From Candidatus Omnitrophota bacterium (GTDB lineage Bacteria; Omnitrophota; Gorgyraeia; B26-G9): a stretch of DNA of 9,169 nt. Below, piece after piece: positions 1 to 5,704 of this stretch. The stretch spans positions 1 to 9,169 of the forward strand of contig QNCH01000048.1 in the NCBI GenBank assembly GCA_003645745.1, written 5' to 3'. The notes beneath the pieces were generated by a model that saw nothing but the letters and a program-made list of their open reading frames with translations, was not told the DNA's origin and made no database searches. A program made the translations under genes and the position numbers. Each line of letters opens with the position of its first letter. Position 1 is the first letter of the stretch.

Positions 1-280
1 GGGCAGAGCTAATCCCTTGACTATATGCATATATCCACAGACACAACATGACCTTGGGACTATGAGCAGGACTGCCTGCTTCATTTATTTTACTCTTAAT
101 TCTTGCATAATATGTCTTTAAATTCAGGAGTTCTACAAATTATAATAGTCCCCATAATTCAGACCAGTGGTTAAGATAGAAAAAAGATGTATAATAGTAG
201 CCAAAACCACAGGAGGTTAATGATGGGGACTATTATACATAAAGCTCACCTGATTTTTAAAAAGCGCAGCATTAAAAAAT
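1..280. other. Intergenic region without a confident gene
   Basis: No convincing gene is seen here. The minus strand is open from an ATG at 84 to the window edge (28 codons) and contains a Cys-x-x-Cys-Gly motif (SCCVCGY), which faintly resembles the zinc-finger part of IS605-type TnpB proteins. It has no clear ribosome binding site and a stop lies just upstream, so it may be chance or a transposase remnant. A short hairpin (AGCAGG at 65-70 with CCTGCT at 75-80) is followed by a T-rich run on the plus strand. Most of the rest is the inverted repeat listed separately. Confidence 0.5.
141..240. repeat. 15-bp perfect inverted repeat plus a third partial copy
   Basis: TATAATAGTCCCCAT at 141-155 is matched exactly, in reverse complement, at 223-237. 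A third copy of part of the motif, ATGTATAATAGT at 187-198, is the exact reverse complement of 229-240. The arms are 67 bases apart. Paired ends like these can be the outer parts of a small non-autonomous element or a folded end recognised by an IS200-type transposase. No transposase is intact in the window, so the identity is unproven. Confidence 0.6.
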
Positions 281-287
281 TCAGGTG
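247..287. repeat. Imperfect inverted repeat at the 3' end of the GIY-YIG remnant
   Basis: CACCTGA at 247-253 pairs with TCAGGTG at 281-287. The pairing continues with one offset through the flanking T- and A-runs, leaving a GC-richer loop around AAGCGCAGC. On the minus strand it begins at the stop codon of the broken GIY-YIG gene (281-283), so it could have been that gene's transcription terminator, although a clear U-run after the stem is lacking. Confidence 0.45.
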
Positions 288-717
288 TAACGCTTTGTTT
301 TAGTATTGCACAAAGGCCGATCCTTTAAAATTAAATATTCTTCTATTTCTTTTCTTCCAAATTCAATAGGTAAAACAACTATTTTTAAACTACAAATATA
401 CTCAACAACAAGCTTTTCAGAATTTCTTTTTAGATGTAGCCTTTTGAAAGCCTTCTATATTGGAGAATCGCACAGAACCAACAGTCCTACGAAAAGTATG
501 ATTTACAGTTTTTCTTAAATCGTTCATACGGCCGCAAAGATGACCAGATTCTCCAATATAAATTATTTTTCGTTTTTCAAAAATTGTATATATCCCCGGT
601 TTAGCAGTAAATCGATTTTTCCATTCTGTGGTTAATAATATTTGTTCTCTATTTTCTTTAGAAAATATTTTCTTTTCATATTTATCTTTTATTTTTTTTA
701 ATTTGATTTTTATGCAT
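281..717 (-). pseudogene. GIY-YIG nuclease-like gene, broken by two frameshifts
   Basis: Reading the minus strand in one frame from about 700 to 432 gives a protein with the GIY-YIG signature: PGIYTIF, then IIYIGESGHLCGR, then MNDLRKTVNHTFRR. In a different frame it continues as NSEKLVVEYICSLK, VVLPIEFGRKEIEEYLI and ends at a TGA at 281-283. The join lies in an A-run near 428-433. No ATG exists in the GIY frame upstream; an ATG at 715-717 reaches it only across a second shift at an A8 run near 691-698. Both shifts have the same sense and fit single-base insertions. Repaired, the protein would be about 145 residues, normal for a stand-alone GIY-YIG domain. These domains cut DNA in repair, restriction or homing. 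The gene could be a true pseudogene, or intact with two homopolymer assembly errors. It is separated from tonB by a hairpin-containing gap and seems unrelated to the corrinoid locus. Confidence 0.7.
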
Positions 718-739
718 TATTTTTCATATTTTTATTAGA

Positions 740-783
740 GGACAGGGCAATGCCTGCTTCGCCCCCCCCGTCGGGGCTGTCCC
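740..783. repeat. GC-rich hairpin, C8 run in the loop region
   Basis: GGACAG at 740-745 pairs with CTGTCC at 777-782, and an inner GCCCC (761-765) pairs with GGGGC (773-777) as an alternative stem. The GC content is far above that of the flanks, and an uninterrupted run of eight C lies at 762-769. It lies between the end of tonB and the GIY-YIG remnant. It could terminate the tonB transcript, but no U-run follows on the minus strand. A dispersed palindromic repeat is equally likely. It shares TGCCTGCTTC with position 73-82. Confidence 0.5.
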
Positions 784-861
784 TACAGGATTATTTATTT
801 TATTATAATCTTCAATTATCCAGACAGCAACTACTTTTTTGATGCATCCCCGCATTTAAAA

Positions 862-1470
862 TTATTTTAATTGAAGTTGAAATACAATGGCTAATTTCAT
901 TTTAAGAGTAGAACGATTAAACTTTTCCGGGATTGGCTTAAATGGAGATGCCCTTTTAACTGTAGAAATTGCTTCTTGATCAAGAAGATCAAATCCTGAT
1001 GAATGAACAATCCTGACATCCTCTATCATGCCATTAGAAAGTAAAGTAAAGGCAACAAAGCTAGTTCCCTCATATTCTTGTTTTTTTGCCCATCGCGGAT
1101 ATTTTCTGGCTTGCTGTATTTTTCTTCTTACCATATCCTGATAGCGAAGTATAGCCTCATCCTGAGGATTTATTACCTTGACAAGCTCTTCACACTGCTC
1201 AGGGTTTTCTGGGATTAGTTCCTCGATTTCTCCTGCAAGGTCAGGATCTTGCGGTTTTTCTTGTGTGTCTATCTCCTTTAACTTCTTCTCTTCACCCATC
1301 ACGTTAATGTCCGGCAAAAGCGGGAATTTTTCTATTTCTATCCTGACTACTACATCTTCGGGCTGCTGATCCTGATCTAATATTATATTTATTCCAGGCA
1401 TACCCAAAAAAAAACAATGCCCGAACAAAGAAATCAAAAATGCGGTTCTAATCGCTCTGTGGTCTTGCAT
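862..1470 (-). CDS. tonB: TonB energy-transducing protein
   Basis: This 202-residue protein carries the energy of the ExbB-ExbD motor across the periplasm to the outer-membrane receptor. The N-terminus has one membrane segment (about residues 7-31) with the S-x3-H motif (Ser14, His18) typical of TonB signal anchors. Residues about 33-95 form a linker rich in Glu, Asp and Pro, in place of the usual Pro-Lys repeats. The C-terminal domain (about 115-200) shows the TonB pattern: ARKYPRWAK, then EGTSFVAFTLLSNG, then SSGFDLLDQEAISTVKRA followed by PFKPIP. The ATG at 1470 overlaps the 3' end of exbD by 23 bases and has a GGAAGAAG ribosome binding site, so the two are translationally linked. It is the last gene of the cobalamin-riboswitch operon, so it is probably dedicated to the BtuB-like receptor encoded upstream. 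Confidence 0.9.
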   Translation of the reverse strand: MQDHRAIRTAFLISLFGHCFFLGMPGINIILDQDQQPEDVVVRIEIEKFPLLPDINVMGEEKKLKEIDTQEKPQDPDLAGEIEELIPENPEQCEELVKVINPQDEAILRYQDMVRRKIQQARKYPRWAKKQEYEGTSFVAFTLLSNGMIEDVRIVHSSGFDLLDQEAISTVKRASPFKPIPEKFNRSTLKMKLAIVFQLQLK

Positions 1471-1870
1471 CTTCTTCCGCCTTGGTTGAAATAACCAGCC
1501 CTTCTGCTTCTGCTTGTTTGGCGATATCCATAACTTTAACAGCCAAACCTAAATCTATTTTTTCATCAGCCTTGATAATTACGGTTTTCTTCTCTGCCTC
1601 AGCCAGTTTCAATTTTAGTTCATCAGGTAACCGCTCCAAATTCACCTCTTCTTCGTTTAAGTACAACCTATGATCAGAAGCAATAAAAATAGAAATTTCA
1701 TCATCTGAATATAATTTTCCGGTAACAGCAGTAGGCAGAATAATTTTTATCCCAGGCTGAGTAACAAAATGCGAAGAAAGCATAAAGAAAATTAAAAGCA
1801 AAAAAACTATATCAATCAAAGGCGCGATATTTAGCTCAGTTCCCACCCTTTTTCTTCTTTCAAACTCCAT
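1448..1870 (-). CDS. exbD: ExbD proton-channel subunit of the TonB motor
   Basis: This 140-residue protein is the ExbD/TolR-family partner of ExbB in the inner-membrane motor that uses proton flow to drive TonB. A short positive cytoplasmic N-terminus (MEFERRKRV) leads into one membrane helix, IAPLIDIVFLLLIFFML (about residues 15-31), with the essential membrane aspartate at Asp20. The periplasmic domain follows (about 35-135) with the family pattern KTVIIKADEKIDLGLAVKVMDIAK. The length is normal. The ATG at 1870 is preceded by TAAGGAA at a slightly long spacing. It overlaps tonB by 23 bases. It lies 212 bases after exbB because a palindromic element sits between them, which is unusual for this gene pair. 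TolR is the alternative family name, but the neighbouring TonB and receptor favour ExbD. Confidence 0.92.
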   Translation of the reverse strand: MEFERRKRVGTELNIAPLIDIVFLLLIFFMLSSHFVTQPGIKIILPTAVTGKLYSDDEISIFIASDHRLYLNEEEVNLERLPDELKLKLAEAEKKTVIIKADEKIDLGLAVKVMDIAKQAEAEGLVISTKAEEDARPQSD

Positions 1871-1938
1871 ATTTTGAATTCCTTATCTATATTCAAACGT
1901 AATTAAGGACTGAAGCGTCGTATTAGCTTTGATTTGTA

Positions 1939-2050
1939 GATTCCCGCTAAAAGATTGCGGGAATGACAGTGAGAGGCCGCATCTTATTGCGTATCCCGTC
2001 GTTTGTCATCTTCCCATTTTTGTCATTTCCGCGATCTTTTAGCGGGAATC
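1939..2050. repeat. Palindromic intergenic element with two 30-base arms
   Basis: The arm at 1939-1968 and the arm at 2021-2050 are reverse complements at 28 of 30 positions, separated by 52 bases. Each arm is itself a small hairpin (ATTCCCGC / GCGGGAAT, one base altered in the second arm). The spacer carries a further partial copy of the end motif (TTTGTCATCTTCCCAT near 2002-2017). Repeats built on ATTCCCGC...GCGGGAATGACA are widespread as dispersed, MITE-like or REP-like elements in environmental bacterial genomes. This one has landed between exbB and exbD, in the middle of an operon, and would fold strongly in the mRNA. No target-site duplication is obvious. Confidence 0.8.
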
Positions 2051-2082
2051 CATAATTGAATCCCCGCTTCATTCACCGATTA

Positions 2083-2676
2083 CTATATGTCTAAAAATTC
2101 CATTGACATATCTTTCATTTTGCTGCTTAAATTATCTACCCTGCCTTCAAAATAGTGGTAGGCAACCAAAGTTGGTATGGCTACAGAGAGGCCAAAAGCC
2201 GTAGTAATCAGAGCTTCCCAAATACCTCCAGCTAAAACACACGGCTCAACCCTGCCAGACAACTGCTGTATCTTCATAAAGGCCTTAATCATACCAGTTA
2301 CAGTTCCTAACAACCCTAATAAAGGGGCAATGTTAGCAATAACCGCAAGCACTCCTAAATTCTGATCAAACTGGCGGATTATTTTGGAACCAGCTCTGGA
2401 AATCAGCTTTTCCTTGTCTTCTAAACTCCGATTACGAATGTGAATTCCTATGCCTAAAATATGAGGTATAGGCCCGGATGAGCTCTCGCACAACTTCAAG
2501 GCCTCATTGGCCTTTCCTTGTTGCAAAAGTTTCTTTACCCTGGCCAATATATTTGGAATTTTCGTCCTGGCACGAAAGAAATAGTAAAAACGTTCTAAAA
2601 TAATGGTAATCGAAATTACCGAACACAATAGAATCAGCCACATAATGATTCCGCCTTTTAGAAAAAATTCAAACAT
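2083..2676 (-). CDS. exbB: ExbB/TolQ/MotA-family proton-channel protein
   Basis: This 197-residue inner-membrane protein forms the pentameric scaffold of the TonB motor together with ExbD. Three membrane segments are visible: about residues 9-28 (IIMWLILLCSVISITIIL), about 108-130 (NIAPLLGLLGTVTGMIKAF) and about 147-170 (EALITTAFGLSVAIPTLVAY). The second and third contain the GLLGTVTGM and TAFGLSVAIP motifs that define the MotA/TolQ/ExbB family. A cytoplasmic loop lies between the first two. The length is close to the short ExbB forms. The ATG at 2676 has a good AAGGAGAT ribosome binding site. It lies 79 bases after the receptor gene, with a hairpin in the gap. Its place after a BtuB-like gene and ahead of exbD and tonB supports ExbB rather than TolQ. 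Confidence 0.93.
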   Translation of the reverse strand: MFEFFLKGGIIMWLILLCSVISITIILERFYYFFRARTKIPNILARVKKLLQQGKANEALKLCESSSGPIPHILGIGIHIRNRSLEDKEKLISRAGSKIIRQFDQNLGVLAVIANIAPLLGLLGTVTGMIKAFMKIQQLSGRVEPCVLAGGIWEALITTAFGLSVAIPTLVAYHYFEGRVDNLSSKMKDMSMEFLDI

Positions 2677-2701
2677 TCACATCTCCTTTTTCATCACAGC
2701 C

Positions 2702-2733
2702 GCAGGGCAAAGACAAGCATCTCCCTGCCCTGC
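2702..2733. repeat. 8-bp perfect hairpin between receptor gene and exbB
   Basis: GCAGGGCA at 2702-2709 and TGCCCTGC at 2726-2733 form a perfect 8-bp stem with a 16-base loop. It sits in the 79-base gap between the receptor stop codon and the exbB ribosome binding site. No T-run follows on the minus strand, so it is not a normal terminator. It could stabilise or process the operon mRNA and set the ratio of receptor to motor proteins. Confidence 0.55.
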
Positions 2734-2755
2734 AAATTTTATAGCTCTTTTCCCC

Positions 2756-4645
2756 TTAGAACGTTGCCCTAACTCCAGCAGATAAAGATGCTTCTGGAGT
2801 AGCATATCCATAAACTTCCTGTGCTTTTTTATCAAAAAGATTCCCAATCCGCCCATAAATCTGAAAATCTTCTCGCAGGTCATAAGAAGCAGATAAATCA
2901 ACCTTGTCATAAGATTTCATCTTTATAGTATTCGCAGTGTCACCCCAGCGATGGCCAACATGAGTTATACTTAAATTAATATTCCCCTTATTTAAAAACC
3001 CATAATTAATCGCGAGATTGCTTTTGTTTTTTGGACGTCGTGACAATTCTAAACCAGTTGTCTTATCCTCAGTATCTAAGAATGTATGGTTCGCGCTTAG
3101 TGTTAAATTTTCGATAAAATTAACAGAAGCTTCTACTTCTACTCCCTTTGTTTCTACCTGATCAATATTGGCATATTTCCAGGTATTCCAATCCCAGCCA
3201 ATCATCTGTTTAAAATCATTATGAAAGTAAGTTAAGCCAAAAGATATTTTATTTTCAGACAAACTTTGTTCAAACCCAAAATCATAGTTTTTACTTTCTT
3301 CAGGTTTTAGATTAATATCTCCATAACTTGAGTAAAGTTGATATACCGAAGGAGACCTAAATCCTGTTCCCCAATTAGCTTTAAAGCGGGTTCCGATTAG
3401 CGGGATAATGTAGGCAGAAGATATTTTATAGGTATTTTCTGTACCAAAAAGTTCGTGCTCATCTATTCTAACACCAACAGTAGTAAAGAATTCATCCCAG
3501 AGTTTGAGTTGATTTTGTAAATAATAACCTTGATTATCAACGCTTTTCCGATTAACCTTACTTACCCAGGTTCCTGAACGATAATAAGACGAGCCTCTTT
3601 CCTCTTTGTAGTCAAAACCGCAGGTTATGGTATCATAATCAAAAGGAAAAAAATTATGCTGCCAGTCAATTTTTTTAATGTCTCCTTTATACCAGCTATC
3701 ACTGTCTTCAGTTGTATCTACACTGTCAGCAGAATCCTGATAATTTCTTTCTGTGTTCAAAAACGAAAAAGATATTTTATACTCCCACCAATCAGCTAAT
3801 GGCTGGTCAAACTGAATTTTAGAACTGAACATTTCCTTGGCAGTACTACAATTAGGATCATCCTGATTTGCGCCATCATCTAGATCATTTTCAGCGTCTG
3901 TATAACGCGAAACTAAACTTAGCTCACTATCGTCAAACACTGTAAAGCCCAGACGGCTTGAAACATTAGTAATCCCGCATCCATCTTTTTCAACGCCGTC
4001 AGCAGCACTGGATATCCCGTCAGAATCCACTCTTGATATTGAAAAAGAATAATTTATTTTTTCTATACTCCCGCTCAAACCAAGCATCTCCCGAAAGGTA
4101 TTCTGAGAGCCAGCGTCAGCAGAAATGCTAAACTCTGGTTTACCCTCACCCTGCTTAGTAATAATATTAATCACACCGCTCATAGCCGAAGAACCATAAA
4201 GAGTGCTTTGCGGCCCCCTGATGATTTCAATCCTTTCAATATTATCTGTAGTCAGGTAAGCAAAATCAAAAAAACCGCCGTCGTGTTCCATTAAATATTT
4301 TACTTCCACTCCATCAATCATAACCATAGTATGTCCAGGAGATCCGCCTCTAAGATAAAGTTGCGTAAAACTTCCCAGCCCTCCCCCTTGTTGAGTAACG
4401 CTGACTCCAGGCACACTACGCAGCAGCTCCGCTACAGTTACCTTACCTATTTTCTCTATTTCGCCAGAAGTAATAACAGTGGTAGAACTTCCTACCTCAG
4501 CCTGATACTCTTGTGTCCTTGTAGCAGAAACAATTACTTCTCCGAGATTATAGCTCGTGCCAAATCCTTTTTCTTCTTCAGCCCAGCCATTAATCGTAGT
4601 TGTCAAAAACAATACTATCATAAAAATAAAAATTTTCCTTTTCAT
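2756..4645 (-). CDS. btuB: TonB-dependent outer-membrane receptor, BtuB-like (corrinoid uptake)
   Basis: This 629-residue receptor imports its ligand across the outer membrane, powered by TonB. It has a signal peptide (about residues 1-22), a TonB box near 35-41 (GEVIVSA), and a plug domain (about 45-165) with the family motifs IEKIGKVTVAELLRSVPGV, IDGVEV, NIERIEIIRGPQSTLYGS and AMSGVINIITK. The rest is a beta-barrel ending in the outer-membrane phenylalanine (RATF). The length is close to E. coli BtuB. Asp-rich loops (DSDG at 207-210; DAENDLDDG at 250-258; DD at 262-263) sit where BtuB holds its calcium-binding loops, which supports but does not prove corrinoid binding. The cobalamin riboswitch directly upstream is the stronger evidence. 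The ATG at 4645 is preceded by a GGGAGG ribosome binding site seven bases away. It leads an operon with exbB, exbD and tonB. Confidence 0.88.
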   Translation of the reverse strand: MKRKIFIFMIVLFLTTTINGWAEEEKGFGTSYNLGEVIVSATRTQEYQAEVGSSTTVITSGEIEKIGKVTVAELLRSVPGVSVTQQGGGLGSFTQLYLRGGSPGHTMVMIDGVEVKYLMEHDGGFFDFAYLTTDNIERIEIIRGPQSTLYGSSAMSGVINIITKQGEGKPEFSISADAGSQNTFREMLGLSGSIEKINYSFSISRVDSDGISSAADGVEKDGCGITNVSSRLGFTVFDDSELSLVSRYTDAENDLDDGANQDDPNCSTAKEMFSSKIQFDQPLADWWEYKISFSFLNTERNYQDSADSVDTTEDSDSWYKGDIKKIDWQHNFFPFDYDTITCGFDYKEERGSSYYRSGTWVSKVNRKSVDNQGYYLQNQLKLWDEFFTTVGVRIDEHELFGTENTYKISSAYIIPLIGTRFKANWGTGFRSPSVYQLYSSYGDINLKPEESKNYDFGFEQSLSENKISFGLTYFHNDFKQMIGWDWNTWKYANIDQVETKGVEVEASVNFIENLTLSANHTFLDTEDKTTGLELSRRPKNKSNLAINYGFLNKGNINLSITHVGHRWGDTANTIKMKSYDKVDLSASYDLREDFQIYGRIGNLFDKKAQEVYGYATPEASLSAGVRATF

Positions 4646-4652
4646 CTTTTTT

Positions 4653-4658
4653 CCTCCC
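4653..4658 (-). promoter_or_regulatory. btuB ribosome binding site, riboswitch target
   Basis: GGGAGG on the minus strand lies seven bases before the btuB ATG and is an excellent ribosome binding site. It directly follows the riboswitch P1 stem and a CTCGAG palindrome (4657-4662), so it is the likely site masked when cobalamin binds. The masking partner was not identified by eye. Confidence 0.6.
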
Positions 4659-4670
4659 TCGAGAATACTT

Positions 4671-4804
4671 CCAGGATAGGCAATCGTCCGGGCTCCTTTG
4701 TATACTCAAACGTAATAGTTTTGAGTCTATTGTTATAAAATACAGAGATTACCGTTGCGGGGCAGCAGAAGGAATCATACCTTCATTTCCTTTACCTATC
4801 CAGC
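4671..4804 (-). ncRNA. Cobalamin riboswitch (B12 element)
   Basis: On the minus strand the leader holds the conserved core of a B12 riboswitch: AAAGGAAATGAAGG, then TGATTCC, then CTGCCCCGCAACGGTAAT (the B12 box), and later GAGCCCGGACGATTGCC. The closing P1 stem is GGATAGG (4795-4801) with CCTATCC (4674-4680), a perfect 7-bp match. An inner stem GAAGG/CCTTC (4768-4772 with 4780-4784) and a peripheral stem ACTCAAA/TTTGAGT are also visible. At about 134 bases it is on the short side. The btuB ribosome binding site (4653-4658) begins about 13 bases after P1 and no terminator is seen, so control is probably of translation. A weak promoter with AATAAT at 4815-4820 would start transcription just upstream of P1. 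High cobalamin should repress the receptor and motor genes. Confidence 0.92.
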
Positions 4805-4839
4805 AAAATGTTAAATTATTGTTTCTTATTTCCCCTTTT

Positions 4840-4872
4840 CTACAAAACCTTAGGGGCCGTAAACAAACCCAT
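4840..4872 (-). CDS. Possible 10-codon leader peptide before the riboswitch
   Basis: The 3' end of the activase gene contains AAAGGAGGTGA on the minus strand (ending at its TGA stop), a near-perfect complement of the 16S rRNA tail. No known gene follows. Twelve bases after GGAGG is an ATG that opens a reading frame MGLFTAPKVL and stops with TAG, ending about 35 bases before the riboswitch. It may be a small translated leader, a chance ORF served by a chance ribosome binding site, or a relic of a gene removed when the riboswitch operon was placed here. No homology can be judged at this length. Confidence 0.2.
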   Translation of the reverse strand: MGLFTAPKVL

Positions 4873-4881
4873 ACAAACCTT

Positions 4882-5688
4882 TCACCTCCTTTCCGCCTTG
4901 ATTGATTCTTTAACACTCATTTCTTCTGACAAAATTATTGCCGCGCCAAAAGCTACTGTAAATTGAGGCTGCTCCAAAACGTCAATATCCCTGATCAGCT
5001 CTTCTTTTATGGCCAAAGTTAATCCTTTGTTTACCGCAGGACCTCCATCTAAATAGATTGCTTCTTCTAAATATAGGCTGCCCGTAAGTTCGGATATTCT
5101 TCTGGCTACTGATTTATGGAGCCCGGCGATAATATCATTTCTGCTCTTTCCCATAGACAAAAGAGATACTATTTCACTTTCAGCGAAAACAGCACACGTG
5201 CTATTAAGGCAAACCTGTGAAAGACTTTGAAAACTCAAATCCCCAAATTCGCAAACAGGAGTATCCAATATTCTTCCCGCCATTTCAAAAAACCTGCCTG
5301 TTCCTGCCGCGCACTTGTCATTCATTTTAAAATCATCAACTTTACCCTCACAAGATATTTTAATAACCTTAACATCCTGCCCGCCTATATTGATAATAGT
5401 TCTTGCCCTTGCTTTACTTAATACGTAAGCCCCAACAGCATTGGCAGAAATTTCATCTACTATCTTCATGGAACCGGGAAACAGGCGCTTGCCATAGCCT
5501 GTTGCAGCAACACCGGCAATATCTTTTTTTTTAAGGGAAACTGTTTCCATTCCCTCTTTAAGAAGCTGTTCGCACACCTTAATATGCTGTGGCAGAGTAG
5601 GAAGCGCCTTTGCCCAAAGTAAGCTGCCCTGATCAATAAAGACAACCTTTATAGCTGCTGTGCCTAAGTCAATGCCAACTGTTATCAT
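4882..5688 (-). CDS. ATP-dependent activase, BadF/BcrA/HgdC family (double-cubane reductase component)
   Basis: This 268-residue protein belongs to the ASKHA-fold activators that hydrolyse ATP to push one electron at very low potential into a 2-hydroxyacyl-CoA dehydratase or double-cubane protein. Visible motifs: phosphate-1 loop GIDLGTAAIK (5-14), VAATGYG (60-66), phosphate-2 loop INIGGQDVKVI (99-109), the two cluster cysteines Cys126 in NDKCAAGTGRF and Cys165 in NSTCAVFAESEI, and the adenosine motif LDGGPAVNKGL (213-223). The active enzyme is expected to be a homodimer bridged by one 4Fe-4S cluster using both cysteines. The length matches A. fermentans HgdC. The ATG at 5688 has an AAAGGAG site and follows the stop of the dehydratase-like gene by 16 bases, so the two form a working pair. 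Its electron donor would usually be ferredoxin or flavodoxin; here the ferredoxin-domain membrane protein upstream is a candidate. Confidence 0.93.
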   Translation of the reverse strand: MITVGIDLGTAAIKVVFIDQGSLLWAKALPTLPQHIKVCEQLLKEGMETVSLKKKDIAGVAATGYGKRLFPGSMKIVDEISANAVGAYVLSKARARTIINIGGQDVKVIKISCEGKVDDFKMNDKCAAGTGRFFEMAGRILDTPVCEFGDLSFQSLSQVCLNSTCAVFAESEIVSLLSMGKSRNDIIAGLHKSVARRISELTGSLYLEEAIYLDGGPAVNKGLTLAIKEELIRDIDVLEQPQFTVAFGAAIILSEEMSVKESIKAERR

Positions 5689-5704
5689 ATTTTTAAAACT
5701 CCTT

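Noticed and set aside
141..240. CRISPR-like repeat array
   Set aside because: There are only three unevenly placed copies, in opposite orientations and of different lengths, with no regular spacers and no cas genes.
306..518. Plus-strand ORF of 70 codons
   Set aside because: It is antisense to the GIY-YIG remnant, whose motifs on the minus strand explain this stretch; the plus product is low-complexity and has no ribosome binding site.
740..783. Intrinsic terminator for the tonB operon
   Set aside because: The stem is plausible, but on the minus strand it is followed by TCTAATAAAAAT, not a U-run, so it is listed as a hairpin repeat instead.
2677..2910. Minus-strand 77-codon ORF overlapping the end of the receptor gene
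   Set aside because: It lies in another frame over the conserved receptor barrel C-terminus (ending RATF) and the intergenic hairpin, with no recognisable motif.
4331..4738. Plus-strand 135-codon ORF across the receptor 5' end and leader
   Set aside because: It is antisense to the receptor signal peptide and plug and to part of the riboswitch, both of which are clearly supported on the minus strand.
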